From Alectoria sarmentosa (lineage: Eukaryota; Ascomycota; Lecanoromycetes; Lecanorales; Parmeliaceae), in the NCBI GenBank assembly GCA_009733775.1, contig WOGZ01000100.1, forward strand, positions 1 to 64,000: DNA of 64,000 nt, given 5' to 3'. Below are positions 10,086 through 22,124 of the stretch, in pieces (the first letter of the stretch is position 1; the number at the start of each line of letters is the position of its first letter). The position numbers and the translations under genes are program-made. The notes below the pieces were generated by a model. That model did not search any database. It saw nothing but the letters and a program-made list of their open reading frames with translations, and was not told the DNA's origin.

Positions 10086-10425
10086 ATCGACTTGTTCATG
10101 AGCAGGCGCTGAGGATCTTTGGAGAAGGAATGAGGCTGGATTGGCCAGGAGAGTTGCACGTTGGTGGGTGGAGCTATGCAGCCGGAGAATTGAACGATTG
10201 ATGCCGAGGTTGAGGACCTACAGTAGGCGCATCTTTGGATGGCTCGCCCGGTTTTGAAAGGTGTAGGGTTGAGTAGATGCGTGCGAATCGAATCGATTTG
10301 TTCACGAGCTAGCGGTGAGCTTTCTTGGAGAACAAACAAGAATTTTTTGCTCAAGAGAGTGCGTGTTAGTGGGTGGGAGCTGCGCGTCCTACGAATTGAC
10401 GCCTGAGGTCGGAGACGGCGATCCA
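10086..10425. repeat. Diverged tandem duplication, period about 200 bp
   Basis: The segment near 10086-10220 and the one near 10285-10425 share ordered words: TCGACTTGTTCATGAGC against TCGATTTGTTCACGAGC, CTTTGGAGAA against CTTGGAGAA, GTTGGTGGGTGGAGCT against GTTAGTGGGTGGGAGCT, and GAATTGAACGATTGATGCC against GAATTGACGCC. Neither copy encodes a recognisable protein. Confidence 0.5.
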
Positions 10426-10929
10426 ATTACAGATGGACTCTTGCAGCTTGAGACAAGTGGGATTGCATCGGTAAGTGAGGCGTTGAGATGTGTTGTTTCT
10501 TTCGGCGACTTTTCCAGCTTCGGATCGGCACAGGAGTCGACTAAGTACTGTACTTGGCGATATCTGCTGGCAACTTTACTGTGCTGATCAAGAGGATTGC
10601 AGATCCGAGAGTACCTAGTGGATGCGTACAAGTTAGAGGGGTGGGGGAAGGGGGAAGGGGGGTTTTGGTAGATTGATTGAACACCTCTGATTTCTTTTCA
10701 TCGAGCTGAGTGCATGTAAGAAACTTTGGCTATCTTTTTTGCTTCATCCTGCATTGCCAAGAAACCTTGACCCGTCTTCTCCTCGAGCCGCCGAGACGAT
10801 TGAGCAGATGTTCCTTTGACTCCCTCCCTCCCTCCCATGACGCTATTCATGCATTCATTCATTCATCAAGCGCGATGGGTGGTCAGTTTGCGTCCGCAGT
10901 ACTCACCGTCTGTCCACTTATCTATCAAT

Positions 10930-12500
10930 CAATTCGTCCATCCATCCATCCATCCATCCATCCATCCATCCATCCATCCATCCCTCATCCCCCATCCCCT
11001 TCACCTGTATCATCCATTCACCTGCATCGTCCATTCCCCTCTCCATCCATCCATCCATCCATCCATCCATCCACCCCCCCCCCTCTTAAAACCTGCATGA
11101 AACTTCACCACCCTAACCCAACCAACCAAGCTTCACCCCGCGCTCCTTTGCCTTGCCCTAGTAAATCAGCGCATCCACACATTCATCCATCCATCCATCA
11201 ATCAATGACCAAGGAATCAAGAATCCACTCGCAAAACGCTCGGCCCTCCCCAAATCAGTCGGTCGGTCGGTCCGTACTCTACTCTACCTACCTTATTACC
11301 GACCTACCTTTCTTCCTACCGACCTTATTACCTACCTACCTACCTACCTTTCTTCCTACCGACCTACCTACCAGCAGAAATCCAAAACCTTGGCGCATAA
11401 GTAAGTAAGTAGAAATTTGAAGATCAATACCCATTCGCATCTCCACACTCCAAGTCTTTGGCTATCTATCTATCTATCGGTCATCCATCACGAGGAGGGA
11501 TAGGATAGGATTGGAGGCAACGAGGTAGCAATCCGCTGATAATCAATCATTTTGGAGGGAGCATGACTGTTTTGAGGTCATGAGACGTAGGGGTGATGGG
11601 GGGGGGGGATATGCAGCCGCGCCTTGCCCTCACCTCCATCCATCCCCATTCCCATTCCCATTCCCATTCCCATTCCCATTCACCATACCCACACACCTTC
11701 CCTCCCTCGTTTGGATTGGATAGCAGCTGCGAATGCCCTTGCCTTACTCACTTTGCTTCCCTACTCACTCACTTACTTCCCTACTCACATACTTCCCTAC
11801 TCACTTCCCTAACCTACTCACATACATACCGCACATCCTCACTATCACCCAATACCCTTCCCTCCGTCCCAACAGCTCAATCTGTCTTTCCCAATTCAAA
11901 TGACCAACTACCTCATCCCTCGGCACGCTTCCCCCCTCTGAGCCTCTGCCTACTTCACCCATCGATTGCGGGAACGAGAGAATATGGCAAGAGAGCGAGT
12001 TTGGGTGATTGGGTTGGGGTGCAGGTGGCGCTGGGTCAGGGTTGGTTGGTTGGTTGGTTGGTTGGTTGGGTGAGTGGGTTGGCGTGCAGGTGGCGCTGGG
12101 ATGGAGGTGTGAAGGTCTGTTTTTGTCTGCTGTTGTAAGAAGGGCGTGCGATGGTGTGGGAGGTGTGGAAGGGTAGGATGGTAGGAAGGGTAGAGCGACT
12201 GGTCTAGACTGAGATTGAATGAAATGATGCTTTATCAATCGATTTGTTTTCAAGGTACATATACATGCATGCGTGAACGGTGTGGATGACTTTGGTGTGA
12301 TGTTTGTGAGGTTGATGGAGGGGTTCGTTGGGAAGTTGGGTTGGATGGGTGGGTGGAGGCTGGTGGTGTGGAGTGGAGTGGAGTGGAGTGGAGTGGAGTG
12401 GCGGTTCAGTAAGCTGATTTGGCGCTGGTGGGGGAGGGGGAGTGGCGGTTCAGTAAGCTGATTTGGCGCTGGTGGGGGAGGGGGTGGAGAGGGTTAAGCT
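10930..12500. repeat. Cluster of distinct microsatellites and a 44-bp duplication
   Basis: In order: CATC repeats (about 10934-10984 and 11042-11072), CGGT and CCTA repeats (about 11255-11375), TATC repeats (about 11464-11480), CCCATT repeats (11645-11681), GGTT repeats (12041-12069), GGAGT repeats (about 12367-12400) and a direct 44-bp duplication (12397-12440 and 12441-12484). Strand composition is markedly skewed: pyrimidine-rich before about 11.95 kb and G-rich after it. No gene is supportable between 9.2 and 12.8 kb. Confidence 0.85.
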
Positions 12501-12854
12501 GAAAATTGATGGGTGCAGCTGATGACAATGGATGATGGAGAAGAGGGATCATGGGAGATTGTGAGAAGTTTGGATGGAGCAGCACGGTCTGGTATTGAGG
12601 AGGGGGGAAAGAGGGTGAGAGGGTGGAATGGGGATGGGGATGGGGATGGGAGTCCGAGATGGAGAGAAGGTCTTTTTAACTGGTGTTGTGGTCGTTGGTG
12701 TTGGCTTCTGGTTTGTCGTGGTTTGGAGGGAGAGGGGGGATGGCAGAGGAAGGCGCAAATATCAGAAGTTATATGCACAAGCAGTCTTGGTAAATAGCTG
12801 CCTAGCAGAACTCATCGTCATCCATCTGATCAATCTCGAGGCGGTAAGGCTGCG

Positions 12855-15241
12855 CTACATGGTAGCACTACCCATGACGCTCCGGAAGATGCTCTGTCCG
12901 TCCTTCAGCTTCGCGATGCGATCCTCCAAGAACTGCCTCTGGCGTTTCGCACTGGCGGGCTCAGAGGCGATTGCCTCCACTTCGGAATCCGTCAAGCCGT
13001 TGACAACAACTGGTGAGAAGATCTTCTCGAGACCGCGGATCATGTGGCGCTCCACGACCTGTGTGGTGACGTTGGCGACGAAAGTCTTTTGAGAGACCTA
13101 GATGATGGATATGGTTAGCGAGGTCTTGGGCGGACGCGCCCGAGCTGACTGACCTTGTAGATTGCGAATAGGCAATCGAGAGCTTCTTCGTAGCTGACGT
13201 TCTCCATGTTAGGATCGATGCCCTTGGAGTAAGCGTCTACTGCTTTATTGACGTCGACGCCCACCGAACTGAGATGATGTGAAGGATAACCTGGCAGAGC
13301 TTTACGAGTTGTCGCGTCCTCAATGCAGCTGGCGAGGGAGGCTTTGTTTCTTTCCTGGCGGCGTTTGTACAGTGTATCGGTGTAGTAGTGGTTGTAATTT
13401 ATTGGATAGCTCTTTGTGTCCTCAACGAGACGCCCGAGCTCCTCCAAAGCGCCGTTATAACGAGCTTTGAGCACATCCTGGACTAATGACACCTGAAGAC
13501 GGGAGACAATATCCTTCGGACACTTGTCATGGAGAAGGATCCCAAGGAAACGGCTGCAAACGTCGTTGACTTGGTCCAAGTATTCCACCGCTAGACGCGG
13601 CCATTTAGAGCATTGCTCCCAGAAAAGCTCGCCGACCAAAAGAGGGTTGAAGTTGCCTATTAGTTCTTTTCCACGCGTGCGGATAAGAACCCGGCGGACC
13701 CATTCACGCGCTTTGCGTGTGTCTAGCCCGATGGGCGAGCTCGTGTTTGGAATCAAGCCTAAGCCTTGCATCTGTGTTGTAAGAGGGCTAGCATCGTCGT
13801 CATCTGTAGGCTCGGGCGACATCTCGTCCTCTGCGGACTCTGGTAACACCTCGTCATCTGCAGACTCAGAGGGCTCCTCGATTTGGTATTTGTGACCGTT
13901 GATGCGAATATTGTCCGAGAAACTCGTGTTCATGTGTTGAATGACGGCCCGCAGTCTGCGGATTGTTGCCACAGACAAGAGTGAAAAAAGACCTTCATTG
14001 CTACTGAAGTAGTCTCCCTCGTAGTGTCCACCAACTGCTGCTTTGCAGACCTCATAGTAATCGAGACTGAGCTGTGTCAGATAGGCCTTGCATTCTGAAG
14101 AAGATGATCGACGGGTCCCCATGATTCCAAGCTGCTTTTCCGCTGTAGCCAACGCCTCTTCGAGGTCGCTTCGCAACTTCGGTAGCTCCTGTCTGACGTG
14201 TTCGAAAAGCAGTTTGCTCAGACGAACCCTCAGTGCGTCGATGCCAACGCAATCGGCCGGTAAGCATTTGAAATTCGATGTGCGAAAGTAAGTCTCTTCT
14301 GCCGCATTGCGTTCCATGAGAGAGAAGTCTCTCTCATCGAATTTGCGGTTCTTGAGCACGTGCCAGCCCAATCTGAATTGGATGTCTTGGTTCTGGGCCA
14401 GCTCTATGAACGCAGTCTCGGTCCCTGACCCTGAGTCCAGCCGGTCGGGTTTCGTAATGATTCCAAGGGTTCGGTCTCCTTCAGAGTCAACCTCTCGTAC
14501 CTTGGTGAGGATTTTCTGATTAGCGTAGTCGTTGGCACCGGAGACAACCGCCAGACAGATCGTGCGAGGCTGCTTGATGTACTGATCAGTGATCTCACCC
14601 ACGAGGTCAACATCAGCCTTGGTCACGCCTTTAGTGTCGGTCTGTATAAGTCCCGGGATATCTACCAGTGTGAGTTGTGGTCTGGAGGGCCCTTCAATTT
14701 CGATGGATAGGACGTCTCTGGCGAAGGCTCTAGGTCTGGACCCAAACTGGGAGTTGTCACCGATCTCCATGACCGCCATCGCGGCGTTCATGATGTTAGG
14801 AAGTTCATCGAAGTTGGTGATTGACTTTTCAAAGGCCTTAATGTTTGCCTGTTCGTGGGAGGGTCGCTTCGGGTCTGGGATCAGCTTGATCGCGAGCGAG
14901 TTGGCGTTGGCACGTCGTAGGATTATCTCCGTGGCAAATCTTGTGCAAAGGTTGTCGTTCCTTGGGAATGGGATCTCGGTCAAGGCTTCGAGGACCGAGC
15001 TTTTACCCGCAGACTGGTCACCACAGACCACGAGCTGAGGCAGCGACAAGATGCTCTCAAGGCCACATTTGCGAACCCGAGCTACAGTGTCAAGCACACG
15101 GCGCTGTTCATCGGTCTGGAAGTCTTCAAGGGACGACGTGATCTCCATTCCTTTGACGACAGCTGGCTCTAGCTGATTTTTCGATTGTCCTTGAGAAGTG
15201 TCTTGAGCATCAGTGTGGCTAGATTGCTTTGAGGATCCCAT
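12855..15241 (-). CDS. Dynamin-family large GTPase
   Basis: Two exons (15241-13154 and 13097-12855; intron 56 nt), 776 residues from the chosen start. The GTPase domain is complete: P-loop GDQSAGKS at 74-81, switch-region threonine in LCTRFATEI near 100, DIPG at 194-197 and TKPD at 263-266. A long helical middle/stalk region follows, with an acidic insertion rich in E, D, S and P near residues 470-510. The C-terminal exon carries a GED-like segment ending in VMGSATM. There is no PH or transmembrane segment, so it resembles the Mx/dynamin-like proteins that are numerous in filamentous fungi and are generally thought to remodel membranes. An ATG at 15349 would add 36 residues; MGSSKQ at 15241 was preferred because the extension is not conserved-looking. 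The specific cellular role is unknown. Confidence 0.85.
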
Positions 15242-15349
15242 GGTAGTGGCAGAAGCTGACTTTAAATCCAGAGCTTGGCCGATTGATTGTGACGGGAAAT
15301 GAAGAAAAGGAATTCTTGGCAAGCAAGAGCGAAGAGAGAAAATATCCAT

Positions 15350-16859
15350 AGCTTGCCAGGTATTTCAAGCTCATACGGTAAGCCCTGAAAATCAAGAATT
15401 GAGCCCGTCATTTACTGATGGCAGGCAGCCCACCGCATACTGTGATATGATCCTTTGATGCAAAGTGCCATTAGAGGCAGAAAAGATGATAAGGTTCTTT
15501 GATGCAAAGTGCGAAAAATGGCATCACAGCCAATGAGCGTCAAGGATTCACAGGTCGAAATGGCTCCTTGCATGTTTGCATGACAAAATCCAAATCGACC
15601 CTTGAAAGATCATCGCCTTTAGTGACTTGTGATATGTGGAAAGGCCGCTGGAAGCATCAGCATTCTCATACTGAGCCAAAGATGTTTAGTAATCCGTGAT
15701 CCCGGTCAGTACTTTGTTTGCTACTTTTGGTTTTGTCCACCTGCATACAGCAAGGTGAGAGTCGGGGAATTTTCTCTGAGGTGGAAGCTCTGTCGGTCCG
15801 ATGGGTTTCTGTATCTCTTTGGGAGACAAACGTGATGTGTTTGCTTTGAGGTGGAAGCTTTGTCGGTACGATCCCCGCACCTCCCAAATCCACAACGCCG
15901 TAACACCATCGTCGTTGACTAGGAATATACATTCGTCCTCACTCTAGCACATTGCCTGAGCAGCGGCCTTATTGGACAGCCAATGGCCTCATCACACCTA
16001 ATGGGTATTAAGCTATTGGGTGTACATTCGGAGGGTACTGGCGGTCAGAATCCTTTAGACTTGCCAGCTGGGCAACTGTAGTATGCTATGTGCAAAGGGA
16101 ATGCTGGTGCTAGTGTCTTCCACTCAGCCCAACTCTTGAACTACCGCTTGCACTGACAGACACTGTTGTAGCAGCATCTTCCTAGCTTTTTATTCTTGAG
16201 ATCTGCTGCAGCGTTTTAACCAATCATAGTCCCTAATAATTAAACTTTAATCCCCCATGTTCTTGATCGCCATCTCAAACTTCAAGGCTTCTACCACGGC
16301 CAGACGTCAGAGCATATCTTCCAGCTCGTGTAAAATGGCGCTTGTAGGCTGTGAGTTATTCAATCAACAAGCGCGTCATCTCATCCTCCCGATAATTAGG
16401 ATTCTCGGGTCAATGCCAAAATCTAGCCCCGCAGCAGCTGCATAAGAGGCGACAACTGTCAACACTGCTTAAAACAAAGGGCATTCGTTCCAAAATATCG
16501 AGTATCGTCCGATCCCACTTAATCTCGCGGCAAGCTTGAAAGTCTGACATAGCTCTCAGCCTCTTCCAGCCGTCGCCGAACGTAAAAGTCGGGCCACTAT
16601 CATATCCCGCCCCTGTTGCACTCGATACTTACACCTGCATTTCATGGTATGCATATCCGAACCCTCCCGACTCTGGAGAATGCTAGATAGCCATGGCATT
16701 GCTACCCAGTGATTCGGCGGATGAACCCTCCTCATGTCATTTTTCAGCAGATGATCCCAACCGTTTCCTTACATGGATCGCACGATAAATGCCCACTGGT
16801 TGCAAAGAGAAAGGACGAACCCCCTCCCTACGCCTCTAACACTGCGAAAGCGTTTCCAC
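15350..16859. other. Intergenic region with two short direct repeats
   Basis: No gene supported. TCTTTGATGCAAAGTGC or a near copy occurs near 15451 and 15491. A GAGGTGGAAGCTNTGTCGGT motif occurs near 15778 and 15849. These look like small local duplications. Confidence 0.4.
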
Positions 16860-17281
16860 CCCATGAAAATGAACCCAGCGGAATTTCGCAACATGGCAGG
16901 TTGGCTCATCGACCACTACTGAAACGAAGCTGGCGCGGTGACAAAAGGTGTCGCTAAGGTAGTTAATTGGATCCTTGATCCGGCCTCCCCATTTTTTGAG
17001 AGGGATTCCCATCAGTCACCCTTTGTCTTTCGCCATTTCATCTGCCTTCCCAGCCATTCCCCAACCTCATAGCAAACCGCTCTCAATCGAATTGAAAGTC
17101 CCCATTGGCTAATACAGCCGCTTCTGCGGCATTTCACAGGCTGCATATGTGGATCGTCGACAAGGACAACGACCACGACTGGGATCCCGGCCATTGCGAC
17201 CCCAACATCGGCGACGAAACTGGACAGTACATCAAGCATACTGTAGAGCAGTTCCCCGAATTGAGCGACATGAGCTTTTAA
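16860..17281 (+). pseudogene. Possible degenerate coding remnant of unknown family
   Basis: Two protein-like stretches on the plus strand are not in one frame. The first, near 16864-17070, includes EFRNMAGWLIDHY, a stop, then NEAGAVTKGVAKVVNWILD. The second, near 17147-17281, includes MWIVDKDNDHDWDPGHCDP and ends in a stop after ELSDMSF. They read like pieces of one enzyme-like protein broken by a stop and frameshift, but no family could be assigned. Either stretch could be chance. Confidence 0.25.
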
Positions 17282-17467
17282 CTACAGTTTAGGAACGACA
17301 AATTGAAGGAACGCGTCAACATATTGAATAATAAGGGGATCAGACGTGGTGATTCGGTTAAGCATTCATGTGGCGGTGAACACATCTGTGTTGACTTTGT
17401 CTGCCTAGCTTCCAATGCCAAGGGGTTGACAGATATTTCGGAATTCAAACGAACGATTCGCAGCTTT

Positions 17468-18744
17468 TCAAGGCTGCAAAGCCTGTTGGAGAACGCTTTC
17501 GAAAGGTTCATTCTTCCAACCTTTGAGAGCTTCGCTTTTCACATCTTCTTTGACATGCCGTCTATGCTCCAAGTATTGTGATCTTTTAGTATCTAGGTAA
17601 GATGGTATTCCGAGGGCATTTTTCAGCGCTGGGACGTCGATCAAACCGATAGTATCCATGAGAAGATTCCAGATCCGTATCCTGGACAATGCACTGGCAC
17701 CCATTTGATCCGTTTGTCTGCGGCCTTGCAGTACGCCATTGATCAGGGTTTCTTGATGGCGTGGAGTCCACACAGCGGAGATGTTTGAGCCCTTGCAACT
17801 ATCCGTATTGTCAGTCGTGCCTCTCCGAGAATACTGAAAGTCAACTGATGTAGTCTCGACCCGGAAAGGACGATATTCGTAACCCGCAGGCCATGTCAAG
17901 TTAGCAACAGATTTCATACGTCCTGTCAATCCGAACGCTCTCTCACATGCTTGTTGTCTGTATTGGTAATGAGGTAAGATAAGGGTGTCAATATATGCAT
18001 TCTCCGGCGAGACTAGAAGCGAAACTGGCGATGATAGGAGGGAAGTGCATTGTTTGAGAGCAAGTTTGTCTGAACATGATTTGGAGAATGTGACTGGGCT
18101 GTCCGCTCGAGCTTACTCATGAAACTTATCAGTAGCTTACAATATCCACCAGGTAAGTGGTGCTTACCTGGTTTTCGTCTAACAATGCCCAGCTGGGAGA
18201 AGGATCCGCGGCCAAGGAGACTTGCGGCATAGCCCTCGTTTGAGGCAGTCACAGGCCATGGTGTGGGATTTTCTTGTGCTTCCATTACTAGCTCCATACT
18301 TGCATCTCCGCATGGTGCTTCAGAGCAATACATCATGATCCTCAGACCCTCACGAACGCCAAATTGCTGCAGACCTTGAAGTTCGGATACCTCATGCGTT
18401 TGCCTCCGCCGAAGGATAGGTGACGTGTAGTTGGCACAAGAGATTGATTTATGGCATTCCTGGAGAAGGAAATGATTGAACGCTCGGATGGCGAGGATCT
18501 CGGCGTGCCAGTCATGAAGGACACTTCCACTAGCGAGAAGCGAGGGTTTGGAAGCTGGTAAGCATTTCATCCCAGTGCCTAGGGTCAAACATGTGATCTT
18601 GTCATCCTTTCCAATGATGGCAATACCACTTAATGGGACCCACTCGTGAACGTCGCTCGTCGACGCTCTAGGCTTGCTCTTGGTTGGCAAGGCACGGAAG
18701 TTTTCGTGGATGGCGCTGACCACGCGATCTTCGAGAGTGTTCAT
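17468..18744 (-). CDS. TAD1: tRNA-specific adenosine deaminase 1 (Tad1/ADAT1 type)
   Basis: Deaminates adenosine 37 to inosine in the anticodon loop of tRNA-Ala. Two exons (18744-18168 and 18105-17468), 404 residues. Zinc and catalytic motifs of the A_deamin domain are present: HAE at 80-82 (zinc ligand His and proton-shuttling Glu), PCGD at 144-147 and SCSDK at 202-206. The last appears only after splicing the 62-nt intron. The start MNTLEDRV was chosen because family members begin shortly before the DRV...HxxFRALP segment; the open frame extends upstream to 18867. The 5' splice site of its intron lies in a short perfect palindrome. It is divergently arranged with the NT-C2 gene across about 475 bp. 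Confidence 0.88.
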
Positions 18745-19219
18745 GAGACTAAGGTGCCATAGATTTTTGAATAGATAGCTGAGAAAGTTATCGGAAAGGT
18801 TTAGGCGGGAGATTTCGAACACCTTCTGATCAAGTGTAAAGACATTGTATACTTTGACATGTCGCAATTTAATTGAAAAACTGAAAAGGGGCTCTACAAT
18901 GGTGCAGGCCTTCCAATGGGATTCATGAACACAACTCTTTATTACTCCCAGGACAACAGGCGTCGGGTCAAATCCTCGGAGAGATGACGGCGCTATTGTC
19001 GGTCACAGTTGTCGATTTCCCGAATGCCCGAGTCCCGAAATTTCGGTTCGGGACGGCGCCTTCCGCTGCGACCAAACTCTCGGGTCTACCAGCTAAGATG
19101 ACCGAGCCGACTTCAAAGTAATTGCTCCTTCCTGAAATGCCACTCGACTTCACAAGTACGAAGGCAAGAACGCTTGAGTTTCACAAAAGCAGGGATAAGG
19201 ATAATCGAAGAATTTCAAA

Positions 19220-20501
19220 ATGCAGAATGCCTTTGGTGAGTCTATCACGTAGCAGTTAGCGGCCATGTCCTTCAGTACATTGGTTCGGATGATGCAGCAG
19301 CTGACAGTGCCTTCGACAGTCCCAAAGAACCGAAGGGTCTGTCAAGAGAAAGATTCATCAATGGCGATGTGCTGATACTTTTGTAGCCAAAATTCGACTT
19401 GCAGCTGAAGGTGATGCACCCACCTGGTGGTATACTCCCGGCATCCGCTTACCCCGTTGGTAGATCGTCGACTTGAACAACGTCCCTCTCGTATCCGGAA
19501 CGTCTTACGTCAAATGGCATCTACCATCCTCTTCCTCTGCTGAGCATCGTGGCCGTACCTCCAAGGCAGGGATCAGAGACCACAAGGTTTCTTGGGAATA
19601 CGTCAAGACGCTACCTGTCCGCCTAATAGTGGACCGTAATGGCATGCTACAAGAATCGGAGATACATTTCGAGATCCTGCAGGAGTATTCGCCTGGTGCT
19701 CGAGCCGAACGGATAGTGTTGGGAAATGTGAAGCTAAATCTGGCTGAGTTTGTGGGTGGGAGCGACGATGGGGAGGAGGCTGTCACCAGAAGATATTTGA
19801 TGCAGGAGAGCAAGATAAACAGCACCTTGAAGGTACAAGATCAGAGATCATGATAAATGTGGAGAACAAGGCTAATTGGGCCTCAGATCGGGGTCTACAT
19901 GAAGCAGACAGAAGGCGACAAGACTTTCACCGCCCCTCCGCTCAAGACCGCGCCTGTCTTCGGTGGGATCGCTGGTATCATGACCGCCGAGCAAGCTGAT
20001 GGGGACGATGGAAGCAACGTGCCATCTATGTCAACTAACGCTCGAGAAAGCGGTATGCTGCAGGATATGTACCGTAGGACTCTGGCTGCCTCATGGCTTG
20101 CACAGGCTGGCGAGCTACCAGCAGATGAATGCATTGAGGATATCTTTGCCGGAGGAGATGGATGGGCAGCTGATCATGATCCAGGTGTGGCTACGAGTCC
20201 CAGGATGGGGGCCAGCACAGAGGAAGATGAGAGCGACGGAGACAGCAGAACCTTGCGAGGCCACAAGAGGCATACCTCGGGCACTGGAAGCCGAAATACT
20301 ATCAAGCCAACGCGTCAAGAGCGGAAGTCCAGCAAAAACGAAACTGGAAATACCGGTGCCGTCAGTGGTAGGGGAAGTATAGCAGACCACATTCAGTCAG
20401 GTTCGGATGGCAAGAATCATGCTCACAGGCGGATTCACGAGGTGGATGAGTTCACCTCACGAGACGATTTGAGAAGCTGGCAAATATCAACGAGCGACTG
20501 A
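19220..20501 (+). CDS. NT-C2 (EEIG1/EHBP1 N-terminal C2) domain protein
   Basis: Five exons (19220-19235, 19320-19336, 19387-19410, 19464-19832, 19887-20501) giving 346 residues. The first three exons are only 16, 17 and 24 nt, yet together encode MQNAFVPKNRR followed by PKFDLQLK, the expected N-terminus of fungal members. The C2 domain continues with DLNNVPLVSGTSYVKWHLP, HRGRTSKA, LPVRLIVDRNGMLQESEI and ILGNVKLNLAEF-like strands and ends near residue 150. The C-terminal half is disordered and ends in a DDLRSWQ motif typical of the fungal family. NT-C2 domains are thought to target membranes and link to actin or endocytosis; the fungal function is not established. Confidence 0.85.
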
Positions 20502-20524
20502 GAATCTCAATCGAGGGCTTCAAA

Positions 20525-21854
20525 TCAGCCGCTGGGCACGATCTTCGCGTCAGCTGCTATCTCGAAAGCAGCCCATCGCCCTTCTCGAGTACCACATCTA
20601 TCTTTGAGAATCTCCAGGATGAGAGCCTTTTGATAGGACGATGCTTCCCTCCCGTCACCGAAAGCAATCGTTGCGTCCTCGCTCGTCTTTGGTACAGCAG
20701 ATAGGAAGATGGATGTGTCAATCAGAAATGTGAACGTTTTTCCAAGAGCAGGTCTCCCCATGGTTGAAGAGAAGATTGAGACATCTTCTCTCGGACCATG
20801 CTGATACTCTGGATTATTGGAAGGATTCATACCGACTGCGGCATTAGTAAGGATAGTGCAGATGTGATGGTGGGACGTTAGGTGGTGGAGAGACCGCATG
20901 AAGTTTGCAAGGAGAGCTTGACCTTGTATCTGGCTCTTGGCCATCATTGCGCTCACGATATTTGTGATTGTATCGATGATGATCATACCGATCGAACCGC
21001 GCTGACGGTCACCATCTTGAATGTCACCGGGATCTACAATTCCTTCTGTTTGCAATTCTTCGTCTTCTTCGTCCAGCTCTTCTTCGCTATCGTTGATTTC
21101 ATCCCTCCGCTTCTCGACTGCTACAAACGTAGGCTTCTGAGGCTTCCGCATTACACCCTCCATCAGCTCATTGATTTCGCTGATGGCTTCTACGACGCCA
21201 GCAAAGTTGAATACTCTCATGAATTTCACGCGATCCAGCATCGAGGTCGCTTTCTCAATCATCGCTTCTTTCCTGTTTTCCAATGCCGATATTCTCTTCT
21301 CATACATGTATCCAGTTTCCTGGTAACTATTGCGTTGAATCTGAGATTCTAGGCGATAAGTCAGGACGTTTCGCAGTCGTAGTGGAGAAAATGACCCAGT
21401 GGTATCGATAAAAGCCACCTCGCCAAGTTCGTGTGCCAGAATGTGACTTGCTACGGCATGATAGGCTAGCTGATGGGTAAAGTGTATTAGTTTCTGCGAG
21501 CGAATCCTAATAGGCCGAGCGATTGGAATCAAAGAGGCAAAGCTGGGCAGCCTCCAGACTCCTTGTCTGTATCTACAGAATGCTCTGTGTCACAAATTAT
21601 CATCCGTAAGGACTCACTAAAGTCTTCCCCATCCCACTGGCTCCAGCAATCGAAGTAATCTCTCCATATCTGAAGCCTCCATCCAAAGCGTTCTGATCAA
21701 TTGTAGCCGAGCCCGAACTTGCGGGTAAGGGTCTGGCTTTCTCGTGCGCTTTGGCTGATGCAAGTAGACTGGAGCCTAGTAGAGGCGGAGCTGCTTGGGA
21801 GAGATCTGACATTGTGACGGCGGACTTTGGGAAGAGGCTTTGAGTGCGTGGCAT
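20525..21854 (-). CDS. Rad51-paralog (RecA-type) ATPase
   Basis: Two-exon model (21854-21618 and 21469-20525), 393 residues. A RecA core is seen: ALDGGFRYGEITSIAGASGMGKT with Walker A GASGMGKT at 71-78, then AYHAVASHILAHELGEVAFIDTTGSF, a Walker B-like IGMIIIDTI and a long acidic insertion (about NDSEEELDEEDEEL) before it. The C-terminal strand ...RWAAFEIAADAKIVPSG is typical of Rad51D/Rdl1-type paralogs, which assist Rad51 in homologous recombination. The 148-nt intron directly after Walker A is long for this locus and could hide a small exon. Its start could also be the internal ATG at residue 15. It shares a ~270 bp divergent promoter with the Sls1 gene. Confidence 0.75.
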
Positions 21855-22124
21855 GGTGTTGCTGTCGGATTCAGAAGGTTGAAGACATTGTCATTGAAGA
21901 AGTCTTGTTCTGATGATTAATTGTCTGATAGATAGGAATGTTTGTCTTTTAGTCGTAAGATTTTGAACGTTGGGCTGGTCTTGGACAGAAGGATTTTCTG
22001 GGAGTGGCATTTTGATTGAAACTGACTGACTGATAGGGCTGAAGTTTCTTAGTCCGGTAACTCTGCCGAGGACATCTTGGTCCAAGGCATTCGTGCTCGA
22101 ACATGAAAGATAACGTCGACTGCC

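Noticed and set aside
10710..11408. 232-residue plus-strand frame with many HPSIHPS repeats
   Set aside because: Produced by CATC and CCTA microsatellites, which stay open in several frames.
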